Below are positions 7,578 through 13,186 of a DNA stretch of 16,431 bases, piece after piece (position 1 is the stretch's first letter; each line of letters begins with the position of its first letter). Made by a program: the position numbers and the translations under genes. Source of the stretch: HGM11788 sp964654945 (lineage in GTDB: Bacteria > Bacillota > Clostridia > Lachnospirales > CAG-274). The stretch is from positions 1 to 16,431 of the forward strand of contig CAZZLN010000044.1 in NCBI GenBank assembly GCA_964654945.1, written 5' to 3'. Below the pieces are notes generated by a model. The model was given only the letters and a program-made list of their open reading frames with translations. It had not been told where the DNA came from and did not search any database.

Positions 7578-8885
7578 ATGGAAAGATATTACCAACCTGA
7601 AATTGAAACTGCATCCAGAGAAAAAATTCTTGAGATACAAAACAAGAAAATTGTAAAGCAGGTTCGTCATGTTTATGACAATGTTCCTTACTACAAAAAG
7701 CTTATGGATGAAAAAGGAGTTACTCCCGATGATATTAAAAGCGTAGATGATATTAAGAAGCTTCCGTTTTTATCTAAGGAAGATTTGCGTGAAGCTTATC
7801 CTTATGGACTTTTGGGTACCGACCTTAAGAATTGCGTGCGTATACAGTCAACTTCCGGAACTACAGGCAGAAGAGTTGTAGCATTCTATACTCAGGAAGA
7901 TATTGATATATGGGAAGAATGTTGTGCAAGAGCGATTGTAGCCGCAGGCGGAACAAACGAAGATGTTTGTCAGGTTTGCTATGGTTATGGCTTGTTTACA
8001 GGTGGACCGGGACTTAATGGCGGTTCTCATAAGGTTGGTTGTCTTACTCTTCCAATGTCATCAGGAAATACGGAAAGACAAATTCAGTTTATGATGGATC
8101 TTGGTTCGACTATTCTTTGTTGTACACCATCCTATGCTGCATATATAGGTGAGTCTTTAGCAGATGCGGGATATAAGCCTGAAGACAACAAGCTCAAAGC
8201 AGGTATATTCGGTGCTGAGCCTTGGACAGAAGAAATGCGCAGAAGTATTGAGAAAAGCCTTGGAATTAAAGCTTATGATATATATGGTCTTACTGAAACA
8301 AGTGGCCCCGGAGTTTCCTTTGAATGTTCAGAACAGACCGGTATGCATATAAATGAGGACCATTTCTATGCTGAAATCATTGATCCTGAAACAGGAGAAG
8401 TTCTTCCTGAAGGTACGAAAGGTGAACTTGTGTTTACTTCACTTGATAAGGAAGCGTTCCCTCTTTTGAGATATAGAACAAGAGATATTTGTATTCTGAC
8501 AAGAGAGAAGTGTTCTTGCGGCAGAACTCATGTTAAGATGAGTAAACCTATGGGCAGAAGTGATGATATGCTTATTATCCGAGGTGTAAATGTATTCCCA
8601 AGCCAAATAGAGGCTGTACTTATTAATAAAGGATATTCACCAAACTATAAAATTATTGTTGACCGTGTTAATAACTCTGATACTTTAGATATTAATGTGG
8701 AACTTGATCCTGCACAATTTTCAGATAAGGTTAGCGATACTCAGTCAATGGAAAAATCCCTGGAGGCAGCTATGCGTACAATGCTTGGTATAGGACCAAA
8801 GGTACATCTTGTACCGCCTAAATCAATAGTCCGCAGTGAAGGCAAAGCAGTAAGAGTTATTGATAATCGTAAGCTGCACGATTAA
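7578..8885 (+). CDS. paaK: Phenylacetate-CoA ligase (AMP-forming)
   Basis: The 435-residue enzyme activates phenylacetate or related arylacetates with ATP and CoA. The phosphate loop STSGTTGRR is at 91-99, YGLTE at 236-240 and LLRYRTRDI further on. CSCGRTH and the GRSDDMLIIRGVNVFPSQIE hinge/C-terminal segment are both typical of PaaK. Length is normal for the anaerobic type. The ATG at 7578 is preferred over the in-frame GTG at 7569, because that GTG lies within the ribosome site AAAGGTGA. It follows iorB by 22 bp. Together with IOR it makes or uses the same product, an arylacetyl-CoA. That fits arylacetate assimilation into arylpyruvate, or handling of aryl-CoA made from amino acid breakdown. 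Confidence 0.94.
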   Translation: MERYYQPEIETASREKILEIQNKKIVKQVRHVYDNVPYYKKLMDEKGVTPDDIKSVDDIKKLPFLSKEDLREAYPYGLLGTDLKNCVRIQSTSGTTGRRVVAFYTQEDIDIWEECCARAIVAAGGTNEDVCQVCYGYGLFTGGPGLNGGSHKVGCLTLPMSSGNTERQIQFMMDLGSTILCCTPSYAAYIGESLADAGYKPEDNKLKAGIFGAEPWTEEMRRSIEKSLGIKAYDIYGLTETSGPGVSFECSEQTGMHINEDHFYAEIIDPETGEVLPEGTKGELVFTSLDKEAFPLLRYRTRDICILTREKCSCGRTHVKMSKPMGRSDDMLIIRGVNVFPSQIEAVLINKGYSPNYKIIVDRVNNSDTLDINVELDPAQFSDKVSDTQSMEKSLEAAMRTMLGIGPKVHLVPPKSIVRSEGKAVRVIDNRKLHD

Positions 8886-8936
8886 TATATGATATCTGAA
8901 AGAAAGAAAAAGCAATTAGAAAGGAGCTGTGATTAA

Positions 8937-9365
8937 ATGGCTATTAAGCAGTTATCTGTATTTGTTGAAAATAAACCCTGCAAACTTATGGACACTACTA
9001 AGGTATTAGCTAAATCAGGTATTAATCTGCGTGCAATGAGTGTTGCAGATACTAAAGATTTTGGTATACTCAGGCTTATCGTAACTGATATAAATAAGGC
9101 TAAAGAAATCCTTTCCGAGGATTATCTTGTTACCATAACAGATGTTGTTGCTGTAAAGATGAAGGATGAATCAGGCTCACTCTATACAATTCTTGAAGCT
9201 TTGGGTGATGAGGGTATTAATATTGAGTATATGTATGCTTTTACAGCTTCAGGAAATTCAGGTGCCTATGTTGTATTTAGAGTTGATGATAATGAAACAG
9301 CCGAAAAAGTACTGGCATCAAAAGGAATAGAAATTCTTAATGAGGAGAATATGCCTGAAATATGA
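8937..9365 (+). CDS. Tandem ACT-domain protein
   Basis: A 142-residue protein made of two ACT domains and nothing else. The first begins KQLSVFVENKPCKL (residues about 3-68). The second begins VVAVKMKDESGSLYTILEAL (about 70-138). ACT domains bind small ligands, mostly amino acids, and this two-domain form commonly accompanies iorAB-paaK in anaerobic bacteria and archaea. It likely senses an aromatic amino acid and modulates the pathway, but the partner protein is unknown. AAGGAG at 8921-8926 supports the ATG. It is the last gene of the block. No clear terminator follows: the first candidate is a weak hairpin at 9500-9521. Confidence 0.9.
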   Translation: MAIKQLSVFVENKPCKLMDTTKVLAKSGINLRAMSVADTKDFGILRLIVTDINKAKEILSEDYLVTITDVVAVKMKDESGSLYTILEALGDEGINIEYMYAFTASGNSGAYVVFRVDDNETAEKVLASKGIEILNEENMPEI

Positions 9366-9483
9366 TAAATTGAAAATGATATTATAACTTTTGATGATGA
9401 CCCTGTAAAAAAAGAAAACCTAAAAATGTTTAACATTTGTTTAATCAAAATTAAAAATTTTTACTGTTGAGGTACAATAGATA

Positions 9484-9749
9484 GGTAACACTTAAAATAA
9501 AAAAGTAAGGTTCAACTTTTTATGATATAATTGAATTACAAACGGTAAGAAGTATTACGAATACATAGCTGTTGATGAATGCAGCAGATGGGCATACAGA
9601 CAAATGTATGAAGAACATAGTACATATAGCTCATATCAATTTTTGATAAGTCTTATAAAAAAATGCACCATTTCCAAGGTCAGGTAGTATTTTGCTTCAC
9701 AAAATCTCCACTTTACCCTTGACAACTTCTTTAGGTAAAAAGTGTAACC
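9484..9749 (+). mobile_element. MITE-like remnant of an IS481-type element
   Basis: GGTAACACTTAAAA (9484-9497) faces an imperfect inverted copy at 9736-9749, whose complement begins GGTTACACTT. Ten of 14 positions match. Between them lies only a transposase fragment. The ends look like terminal repeats of an IS481/rve-type element that has lost most of its gene by internal deletion. The end assignment is an inference; no target duplication was identified. Confidence 0.42.
9538..9717 (+). pseudogene. Integrase-core (rve) transposase fragment, IS481-like
   Basis: From 9538 the frame reads TNGKKYYEYIAVDECSRWAY, then RQMYEEHSTYSSYQFLISLIKK. This matches the middle of the integrase-core domain of IS481-type transposases (YYxYxAIDExSR, then xSSxxFL). 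Near 9660, in an A-run, coding similarity shifts frame: the next expected residues APFP are read one base over, while the original frame stops at TAG (9685-9687). Both ends of the protein, including the catalytic Asp and Glu regions, are missing. No function remains. Confidence 0.7.
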
Positions 9750-9790
9750 AATCATTGACACTTTAACAAATGAATACATAATGGATCTTC

Positions 9791-9819
9791 TTGATTATAA
9801 TATTCCTCTGTGATATAAT
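9791..9819 (+). promoter_or_regulatory. Consensus sigma-A promoter of the zeta-like kinase gene
   Basis: TTGATT (9791-9796) and TATAAT (9814-9819) lie 17 bases apart. The predicted transcript start near 9826 leaves a leader of about 34 bases before the ATG at 9860. An in-frame ATG at 9827 would be at the very 5' end of the message, which argues for the internal ATG with its ribosome site. Confidence 0.7.
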
Positions 9820-9859
9820 TTAACTAATGAATAACCAATGTGTTATGGGAGGAATAGGT

Positions 9860-10423
9860 ATGAGTATTTATACAATAATTGCAGGTGTAAATGGTACGGG
9901 TAAATCTAGTTTAAGAGGTGTACTTGAAGGACAGAATGCAACTCTTGGACACATAATTGATCCAGATTTAATAGCAAAAGAAAATAATAATGATTTGATT
10001 AAAGCTGCTAAAATTGCAGTTGCAAAAATTAGAGATTGCTTAGATAAAAATATTTCATTTACTCAAGAAACAACATTATCAGGCAGAACTGTATTAACCA
10101 CTATAAAACAAGCAAGAAAACAGGGCTATTATGTAACTCTTTATTATATAGGCTTAAGCAGTGCTGAAGAAAGCCTTGTTCGTATTGCCAACAGAGTATG
10201 CAAAGGCGGTCATAATATTCCTGAAAAAGATGTAAGAAAAAGATATAACAAAAGGTTTGATACATTGATTGAGGTAATTTCATATTGTGATGAAATAAAT
10301 TTTTATGATAATGAAAATGGATTTGTTAAGGTAGCTGAAATTAAGAACGGACAATTTAGATACATTAATGGCTACAGACCTGAATGGATTGTTGAATTAA
10401 ATAATATGCTGAATGATTATTAA
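9860..10423 (+). CDS. Zeta-toxin-like P-loop kinase / predicted ABC-type ATPase
   Basis: A 187-residue single-domain nucleotide kinase-like protein. Walker A is GVNGTGKSS (residues 9-17). IIDPDLIAKE (32-41) supplies the acidic residues that follow the P-loop in zeta relatives. FTQETTLSGR is the conserved ETTLSG motif. RIANRVCKGGHNIPEKDVRK-RYNKRF is the lid-type Arg-rich segment of this family. Zeta toxins phosphorylate UDP-N-acetylglucosamine and poison wall synthesis, but many chromosomal relatives have unknown substrates. The start at 9860 is chosen for GGGAGGA (9847-9853) and the promoter upstream. No antitoxin gene is visible on either side. It stands alone between an IS remnant and a scaffold gap, with its own promoter and terminator. 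Confidence 0.78.
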   Translation: MSIYTIIAGVNGTGKSSLRGVLEGQNATLGHIIDPDLIAKENNNDLIKAAKIAVAKIRDCLDKNISFTQETTLSGRTVLTTIKQARKQGYYVTLYYIGLSSAEESLVRIANRVCKGGHNIPEKDVRKRYNKRFDTLIEVISYCDEINFYDNENGFVKVAEIKNGQFRYINGYRPEWIVELNNMLNDY

Positions 10424-10886
10424 TTAATAATATAATTAAGAATATTGATAATCCATATAATACACAGATATAACTATAAAAAATTAGATTGTATATTTTA
10501 CACAAGTTATTTATAATAAATTTCATAAGTAATGATTCATATGCAGATAAAGTATTCAGTATAAATAATTAAAATAGGACATCAATCAATTAGTTTAGAA
10601 CGTTCAGTTGATTGATGTTTTTTGTTGTGTGTTTTTATTGACACTATATGTTATTGTGCAAAATCATTTATAAGATAATAACCTAACAAAACGCACGCGT
10701 GTGTTTTTGATATGATAATGGTGTGTTATGATGTGTTTTAATGCAGCTATATTCAATCAAATTGACAATTCAATATAAATAACTTAGCGTTCTGAAAAGG
10801 GTGCTTTTTTAGTGAAATAAAAGAGGTAATTCCAAAGTAATTAGTAAATTGAACTATACATATAAAAACAAATAAATTCAATATTA
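10424..10886. other. Intergenic region after the zeta-like gene
   Basis: AT-rich and without a supportable gene up to the gap. It holds the terminator at 10579-10618. It also holds a near-perfect 20-bp palindrome at 10688-10707 built around CACGCGTG, whose G+C core stands out from its surroundings and could be a protein-binding site. Confidence 0.45.
10579..10623 (+). terminator. Intrinsic terminator downstream of the zeta-like gene
   Basis: Perfect 11-bp arms ACATCAATCAA (10579-10589) and TTGATTGATGT (10608-10618) surround an 18-base loop and run directly into TTTTTT. It is 155 bp past the stop of the kinase gene and is the first good stop signal for it. Confidence 0.7.
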
Positions 10887-10986
10887 NNNNNNNNNNNNNN
10901 NNNNNNNNNNNNNNNNNNNNNNNNNNNNNNNNNNNNNNNNNNNNNNNNNNNNNNNNNNNNNNNNNNNNNNNNNNNNNNNNNNNNNN
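10887..10986. other. Scaffold gap of 100 N
   Basis: Exactly 100 undetermined bases. Such a round number is normally a placeholder for a gap of unknown size. True sequence, possibly including the front of a P-loop gene, is missing here, so distances across it cannot be trusted. Confidence 0.95.
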
Positions 10987-11056
10987 TAATGGTTCAGGCA
11001 AGAGCACTGTAACAAAAATGGCTAATTTTGGAACAAGAAAAGTATTGAAGATTTGA
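10987..11056 (+). pseudogene. P-loop NTPase fragment after the gap
   Basis: Immediately after the gap the frame reads NGSGKSTVTKMANFGTRKVL, then KI and TGA (11054-11056). NGSGKST is a clear Walker A core and resembles NGTGKSS of the kinase at 9860. In a zeta-like or ABC-type ATPase the P-loop is N-terminal, so a stop 17 codons later means the protein is truncated or frameshifted. The start lies in the gap. It may be a decayed paralogue of the upstream kinase. Family assignment beyond P-loop NTPase is not possible. Confidence 0.5.
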
Positions 11057-11081
11057 TTAAAATTGAATTATAGAAGAAATT

Positions 11082-11118
11082 TAGGAAAGGCTTGAAATAT
11101 AACCTTTCCTATTTTTTT
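11082..11118 (+). terminator. Intrinsic terminator after the P-loop fragment
   Basis: Perfect 9-bp arms TAGGAAAGG (11082-11090) and CCTTTCCTA (11103-11111) with a 12-base loop are followed by seven T (11112-11118). It would end transcription of whatever gene lies in the gap and the broken P-loop frame. Confidence 0.75.
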
Positions 11119-11471
11119 ATTTGTTGAACAAAGCAGGGTGTTTTTTATATAAAGATATGAATAACTAAAATATGAAATCAAACACGCTGAGTATAGGGTA
11201 TGGTATACCATATAGTATACCATATAAAAACTAAATAACCATATGTAATAATCAGCATATTAGCTGTTTTAGCGATATAATACAAATATGAGTATTAGTA
11301 TATATATTAAATATTTACAACCCATTTAACATCTATTATTATAAGCTTTTGTATATTTTAAGATTTATATTTACATACTATTATTATGGCTATGGATAAA
11401 TAAGGATTTATATTCAATAGTACATTAATGTAATAATAAAGCTTTTGATGTTAAAACAGGAGGTGAGCCTT
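11119..11471. other. Leader region of the small gene
   Basis: About 350 bp, very AT-rich, with no coding frame. It contains the GTATACCATATA tandem repeat (11203-11226) and, just upstream of the small gene, a perfect 12-bp palindrome TACATTAATGTA (11421-11432). Many TATA-like hexamers occur, but no -35/-10 pair stands out. Confidence 0.4.
11200..11226. repeat. Palindrome plus tandem 12-mer, possible operator
   Basis: ATGGTATACCAT (11200-11211) is a perfect 12-bp palindrome. It overlaps two exact tandem copies of GTATACCATATA (11203-11214, 11215-11226). TGGTATACCA-type sites are typical of GntR-family regulators. No such regulator is in the window, so operator function is only suggested. Confidence 0.4.
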
Positions 11472-11726
11472 ATGCAAATTCAAATTGATGACAATATTAA
11501 GCTGGTGAGTATTTGGCTCACCAAAAAGGAAGGATTGGATAAGGATATAAGAAATAGTCTTAAGATATTGTATGCAGATTATAAGACTAAGAAATACAAA
11601 GTAGCCGTGTTTGAATCTGGTGAGGATAAAGATTTATATGGCTTGACTGAAGCATTACTGAAGGATAATAAATATAAACTGTATAAGAATAATAAAGAAT
11701 TATCCGAAAGGGCTGTAGGCTTTTAA
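11472..11726 (+). CDS. Small hypothetical protein (84 aa)
   Basis: A charged 84-residue protein, rich in Lys, Asp and Glu, with no signal peptide or membrane segment. It is predicted to be cytoplasmic. It starts MQIQIDDNIKLVSIWLTKKE and contains YKTKKYKVAVFESGEDKDLY, which suggests a small alpha/beta fold. The ATG at 11472 is chosen because AGGAGGTGAG (11458-11467) lies 4 bases before it; an in-frame ATG at 11445 has no ribosome site. I think similar small proteins occur in Bacillota accessory regions, but I do not recognise a function. It is followed at once by a very strong terminator and then by an intron fragment. Its ribosome site can pair with its own early coding sequence (see findings). 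Confidence 0.75.
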   Translation: MQIQIDDNIKLVSIWLTKKEGLDKDIRNSLKILYADYKTKKYKVAVFESGEDKDLYGLTEALLKDNKYKLYKNNKELSERAVGF

Positions 11727-11761
11727 TAAGGTGGTGAGCAATGCTCACCACCTTATTTTTT
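11725..11761 (+). terminator. Very strong intrinsic terminator
   Basis: Perfect 15-bp arms AATAAGGTGGTGAGC (11725-11739) and GCTCACCACCTTATT (11743-11757) enclose a 3-base loop and end in six T. The stem begins within the stop codon of the small gene. It is also the apparent insertion landmark for the adjacent group II intron fragment. Confidence 0.9.
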
Positions 11762-11763
11762 AT

Positions 11764-12020
11764 GTGCACACGATTCGGGCATAATCTAACGGGTGAAAGT
11801 CCCAACACGCCCGATAGTGGGAAGTGTATAGCTAAAGACAAGAGCGTCCACCGTGGGGTGGAGTCTGAAGAAAGTCGGCGGCAAAGCTTTGGTCTGACGA
11901 ACAGAAATTACATCAGGCTGCAACTAAGGATAAGACTGTAAAACAAGTCAAAGTCCAATAGCTATACGGAATTAGTTGTAGTAATGTGGCAGATATAGCT
12001 GCTCAATTAATGGGTAGCCA
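11764..12020 (+). ncRNA. Group IIC intron, 5' domain I fragment
   Basis: The segment begins GTGCACACG, close to the GUGYG 5' end of group II introns. TCGGGC (11775-11780) pairs with GCCCGA (11809-11814) around the hairpin GGGTGAAAGTCCC (11791-11803). CCACC/GGTGG (11848-11861) follows. Next come TCTGAAGAAAGTCGGCGGC and GGTCTGACGAACAGAAAT, stretches shared by domain I of bacterial class C introns. It starts two to three bases after the T-run of a terminator, the known target preference of group IIC introns. No reverse transcriptase frame and no domain V/VI sequence follow before the amidase gene, so it is truncated at its 3' side and should be unable to splice. The right-hand limit is uncertain (roughly 12000-12060). 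Confidence 0.75.
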
Positions 12021-12086
12021 CCTACTCGATTTTTATCCATAATGGACTTATAAGTCCTCGGCGAAAAAACGAAGGTTGTTGTACAA

Positions 12087-12115
12087 TTAACTCCTTGTGC
12101 AAAGTGTGCTACAAT
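12087..12115 (+). promoter_or_regulatory. Extended -10 promoter of the amidase gene
   Basis: TTAACT (12087-12092) and TACAAT (12110-12115) are 17 bases apart. The -10 box is preceded by TGC, giving an extended -10 element. The transcript would start near 12122, leaving a 40-base leader with a small hairpin (CTCGCA/TGTGAG, 12130-12144) before the ribosome site AAGGAGGT (12149-12156). Confidence 0.6.
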
Positions 12116-12161
12116 AAAAACAACAATATCTCGCAATTTGTGAGGTACAAGGAGGTACGAA

Positions 12162-12995
12162 ATGATAACAGGTGTCATTAAAAATAAGAACCTTACAACT
12201 GTAAACTATGAAACGGGCAGCATAAGCAGAGTAAAGTATATTGTAATTCACTACACAGCCAATAACGGCGATACGGCATACGGCAACACAAGCTATTTCA
12301 AGTCTGTATACAGGGACGCATCCGCACATTATTTTGTGGACGAAAACGAAATATGGCAGTGTGTGGAGGATAAAAACATAGCTTGGCATGTTGGAGCAAA
12401 CAGCTATAAGCACCCTTACTGCCGAAACAGCAACAGCATAGGCATTGAAATGTGTTCAAGAAAGTATGGTAATGGTCAATATTACTTTATGGAAAAAACG
12501 GTTGATAATGCTGTGGAATTGGTAAAGTACCTTATGGCAAAATACAATGTGCCTACAGAAAATGTAAGAAGACACTATGATGTCACAGGTAAAATCTGTC
12601 CCGAACCTTATGTGCGTGATACTTCCGCTTGGAACAAATTTAAAAACAGACTGACAGAAATTGAGGAGGACGATGAAATGATAACGGAAACAAATATCAG
12701 CGTAAACGGAAAAAACATAAAAATAAACAGAATACTTAAAGACGGCAAAAACTACATTGACCTCAGAGGGCTTGAAAACGCAGGCTTTAAGGTTTCCTAT
12801 AATGCGGATACAAAGCTGCCGTCACTCGATAACGACATCAAAGAGCTTGCGATTGAAGCAGATGGCATTGATAAAATTGTCAGAGCAGTTAACCTAAACG
12901 GCAGCAACTATGTATCCGTCAGAGATTTATCTGAAACAACGGGAACTTTTGATGTGGACTATGAAAACGGTAAGGTTATAATAAAAACCAAATAA
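12162..12995 (+). CDS. N-acetylmuramoyl-L-alanine amidase (phage endolysin type)
   Basis: This 277-residue peptidoglycan hydrolase cuts the bond between muramic acid and L-alanine. Residues 1-165 form an Amidase_2 (T7 lysozyme/PGRP) domain. The likely zinc ligands are H30 (VIHYT), H138 (RRHYD) and C146, with K144 two residues before the Cys as in T7 lysozyme. An acidic linker (166-172) leads to a C-terminal region (175-277) with two similar halves, DGKNYIDLRGLENAGFKVSY and NGSNYVSVRDLSETTGTFDV. These resemble the stalk-type half-repeats seen in Clostridia wall-binding proteins. No signal peptide is present, so release would need a holin or lysis. The start is fixed by AAGGAGGT at 12149-12156. 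The gene has its own promoter and terminator, and no other phage gene is visible. An internal ribosome site precedes M173. Confidence 0.9.
   Translation: MITGVIKNKNLTTVNYETGSISRVKYIVIHYTANNGDTAYGNTSYFKSVYRDASAHYFVDENEIWQCVEDKNIAWHVGANSYKHPYCRNSNSIGIEMCSRKYGNGQYYFMEKTVDNAVELVKYLMAKYNVPTENVRRHYDVTGKICPEPYVRDTSAWNKFKNRLTEIEEDDEMITETNISVNGKNIKINRILKDGKNYIDLRGLENAGFKVSYNADTKLPSLDNDIKELAIEADGIDKIVRAVNLNGSNYVSVRDLSETTGTFDVDYENGKVIIKTK
12664..12680 (+). promoter_or_regulatory. Internal ribosome binding site and in-frame ATG in the amidase gene
   Basis: AGGAGGA (12664-12670) stands 7 bases before an in-frame ATG (12678-12680, M173), exactly at the junction between the amidase domain and the C-terminal region. 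Initiation here would yield a free 105-residue C-terminal domain. The surrounding bases resemble those of the gene's true start (both have AGGAGG, ACGA and then AATGATAAC). Confidence 0.5.
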
Positions 12996-13006
12996 GTGCG
13001 GTTTGT

Positions 13007-13051
13007 AAAAGCCAACTCACAGAGGATAAACACTGTGGGTTGGCTTTTTTT
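13007..13051 (+). terminator. Intrinsic terminator of the amidase gene
   Basis: Arms AAAAGCCAACTCACAG (13007-13022) and CTGTGGGTTGGCTTTT (13033-13048) pair over 16 positions with one G-T, around a 10-base loop. A run of seven T follows (13045-13051). It begins 12 bp after the amidase stop. Confidence 0.9.
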
Positions 13052-13103
13052 AAAAAGATAATAGATTTTAAGAAGGTGGTTAAAAGCAGAAATTAAATTA
13101 TAC

Positions 13104-13151
13104 AAAAAACCTCCAAACTGATTGTAATATCCACATCGGTTTAGAGGTTTT
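13104..13151 (-). terminator. Intrinsic terminator of the SLH surface-protein gene
   Basis: On the minus strand, a stem between 13151-13135 and 13122-13106 (17 positions, two mismatches in the DNA) has a 12-base loop. The stem ends in TTTTTT (13109-13104). It lies 36 bp past the stop codon of the surface-protein gene and faces the amidase terminator, so the convergent pair is well insulated. Confidence 0.8.
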
Positions 13152-13186
13152 AATAAATTTTGGGATTGCTCCTGTATGAAACAAGC

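Noticed and set aside
9369..9470. Open frame after the ACT gene (about 33 codons, IENDIITFDDDPVKKEN)
   Set aside because: No start codon or ribosome site and no recognisable family; could be a gene relic but cannot be supported.
9500..9521. AAAAAGT/ACTTTTT hairpin as terminator of the metabolic operon
   Set aside because: Stem is nearly all A-T with an 8-base loop and overlaps the presumed transposable-element end; too weak to call.
11741..11941. Plus-strand 66-codon open frame
   Set aside because: Begins inside the terminator stem and runs through structured group II intron RNA sequence.
12087..12413. Minus-strand 108-codon open frame
   Set aside because: Antisense to the amidase promoter and N-terminal domain; no supporting ribosome site.
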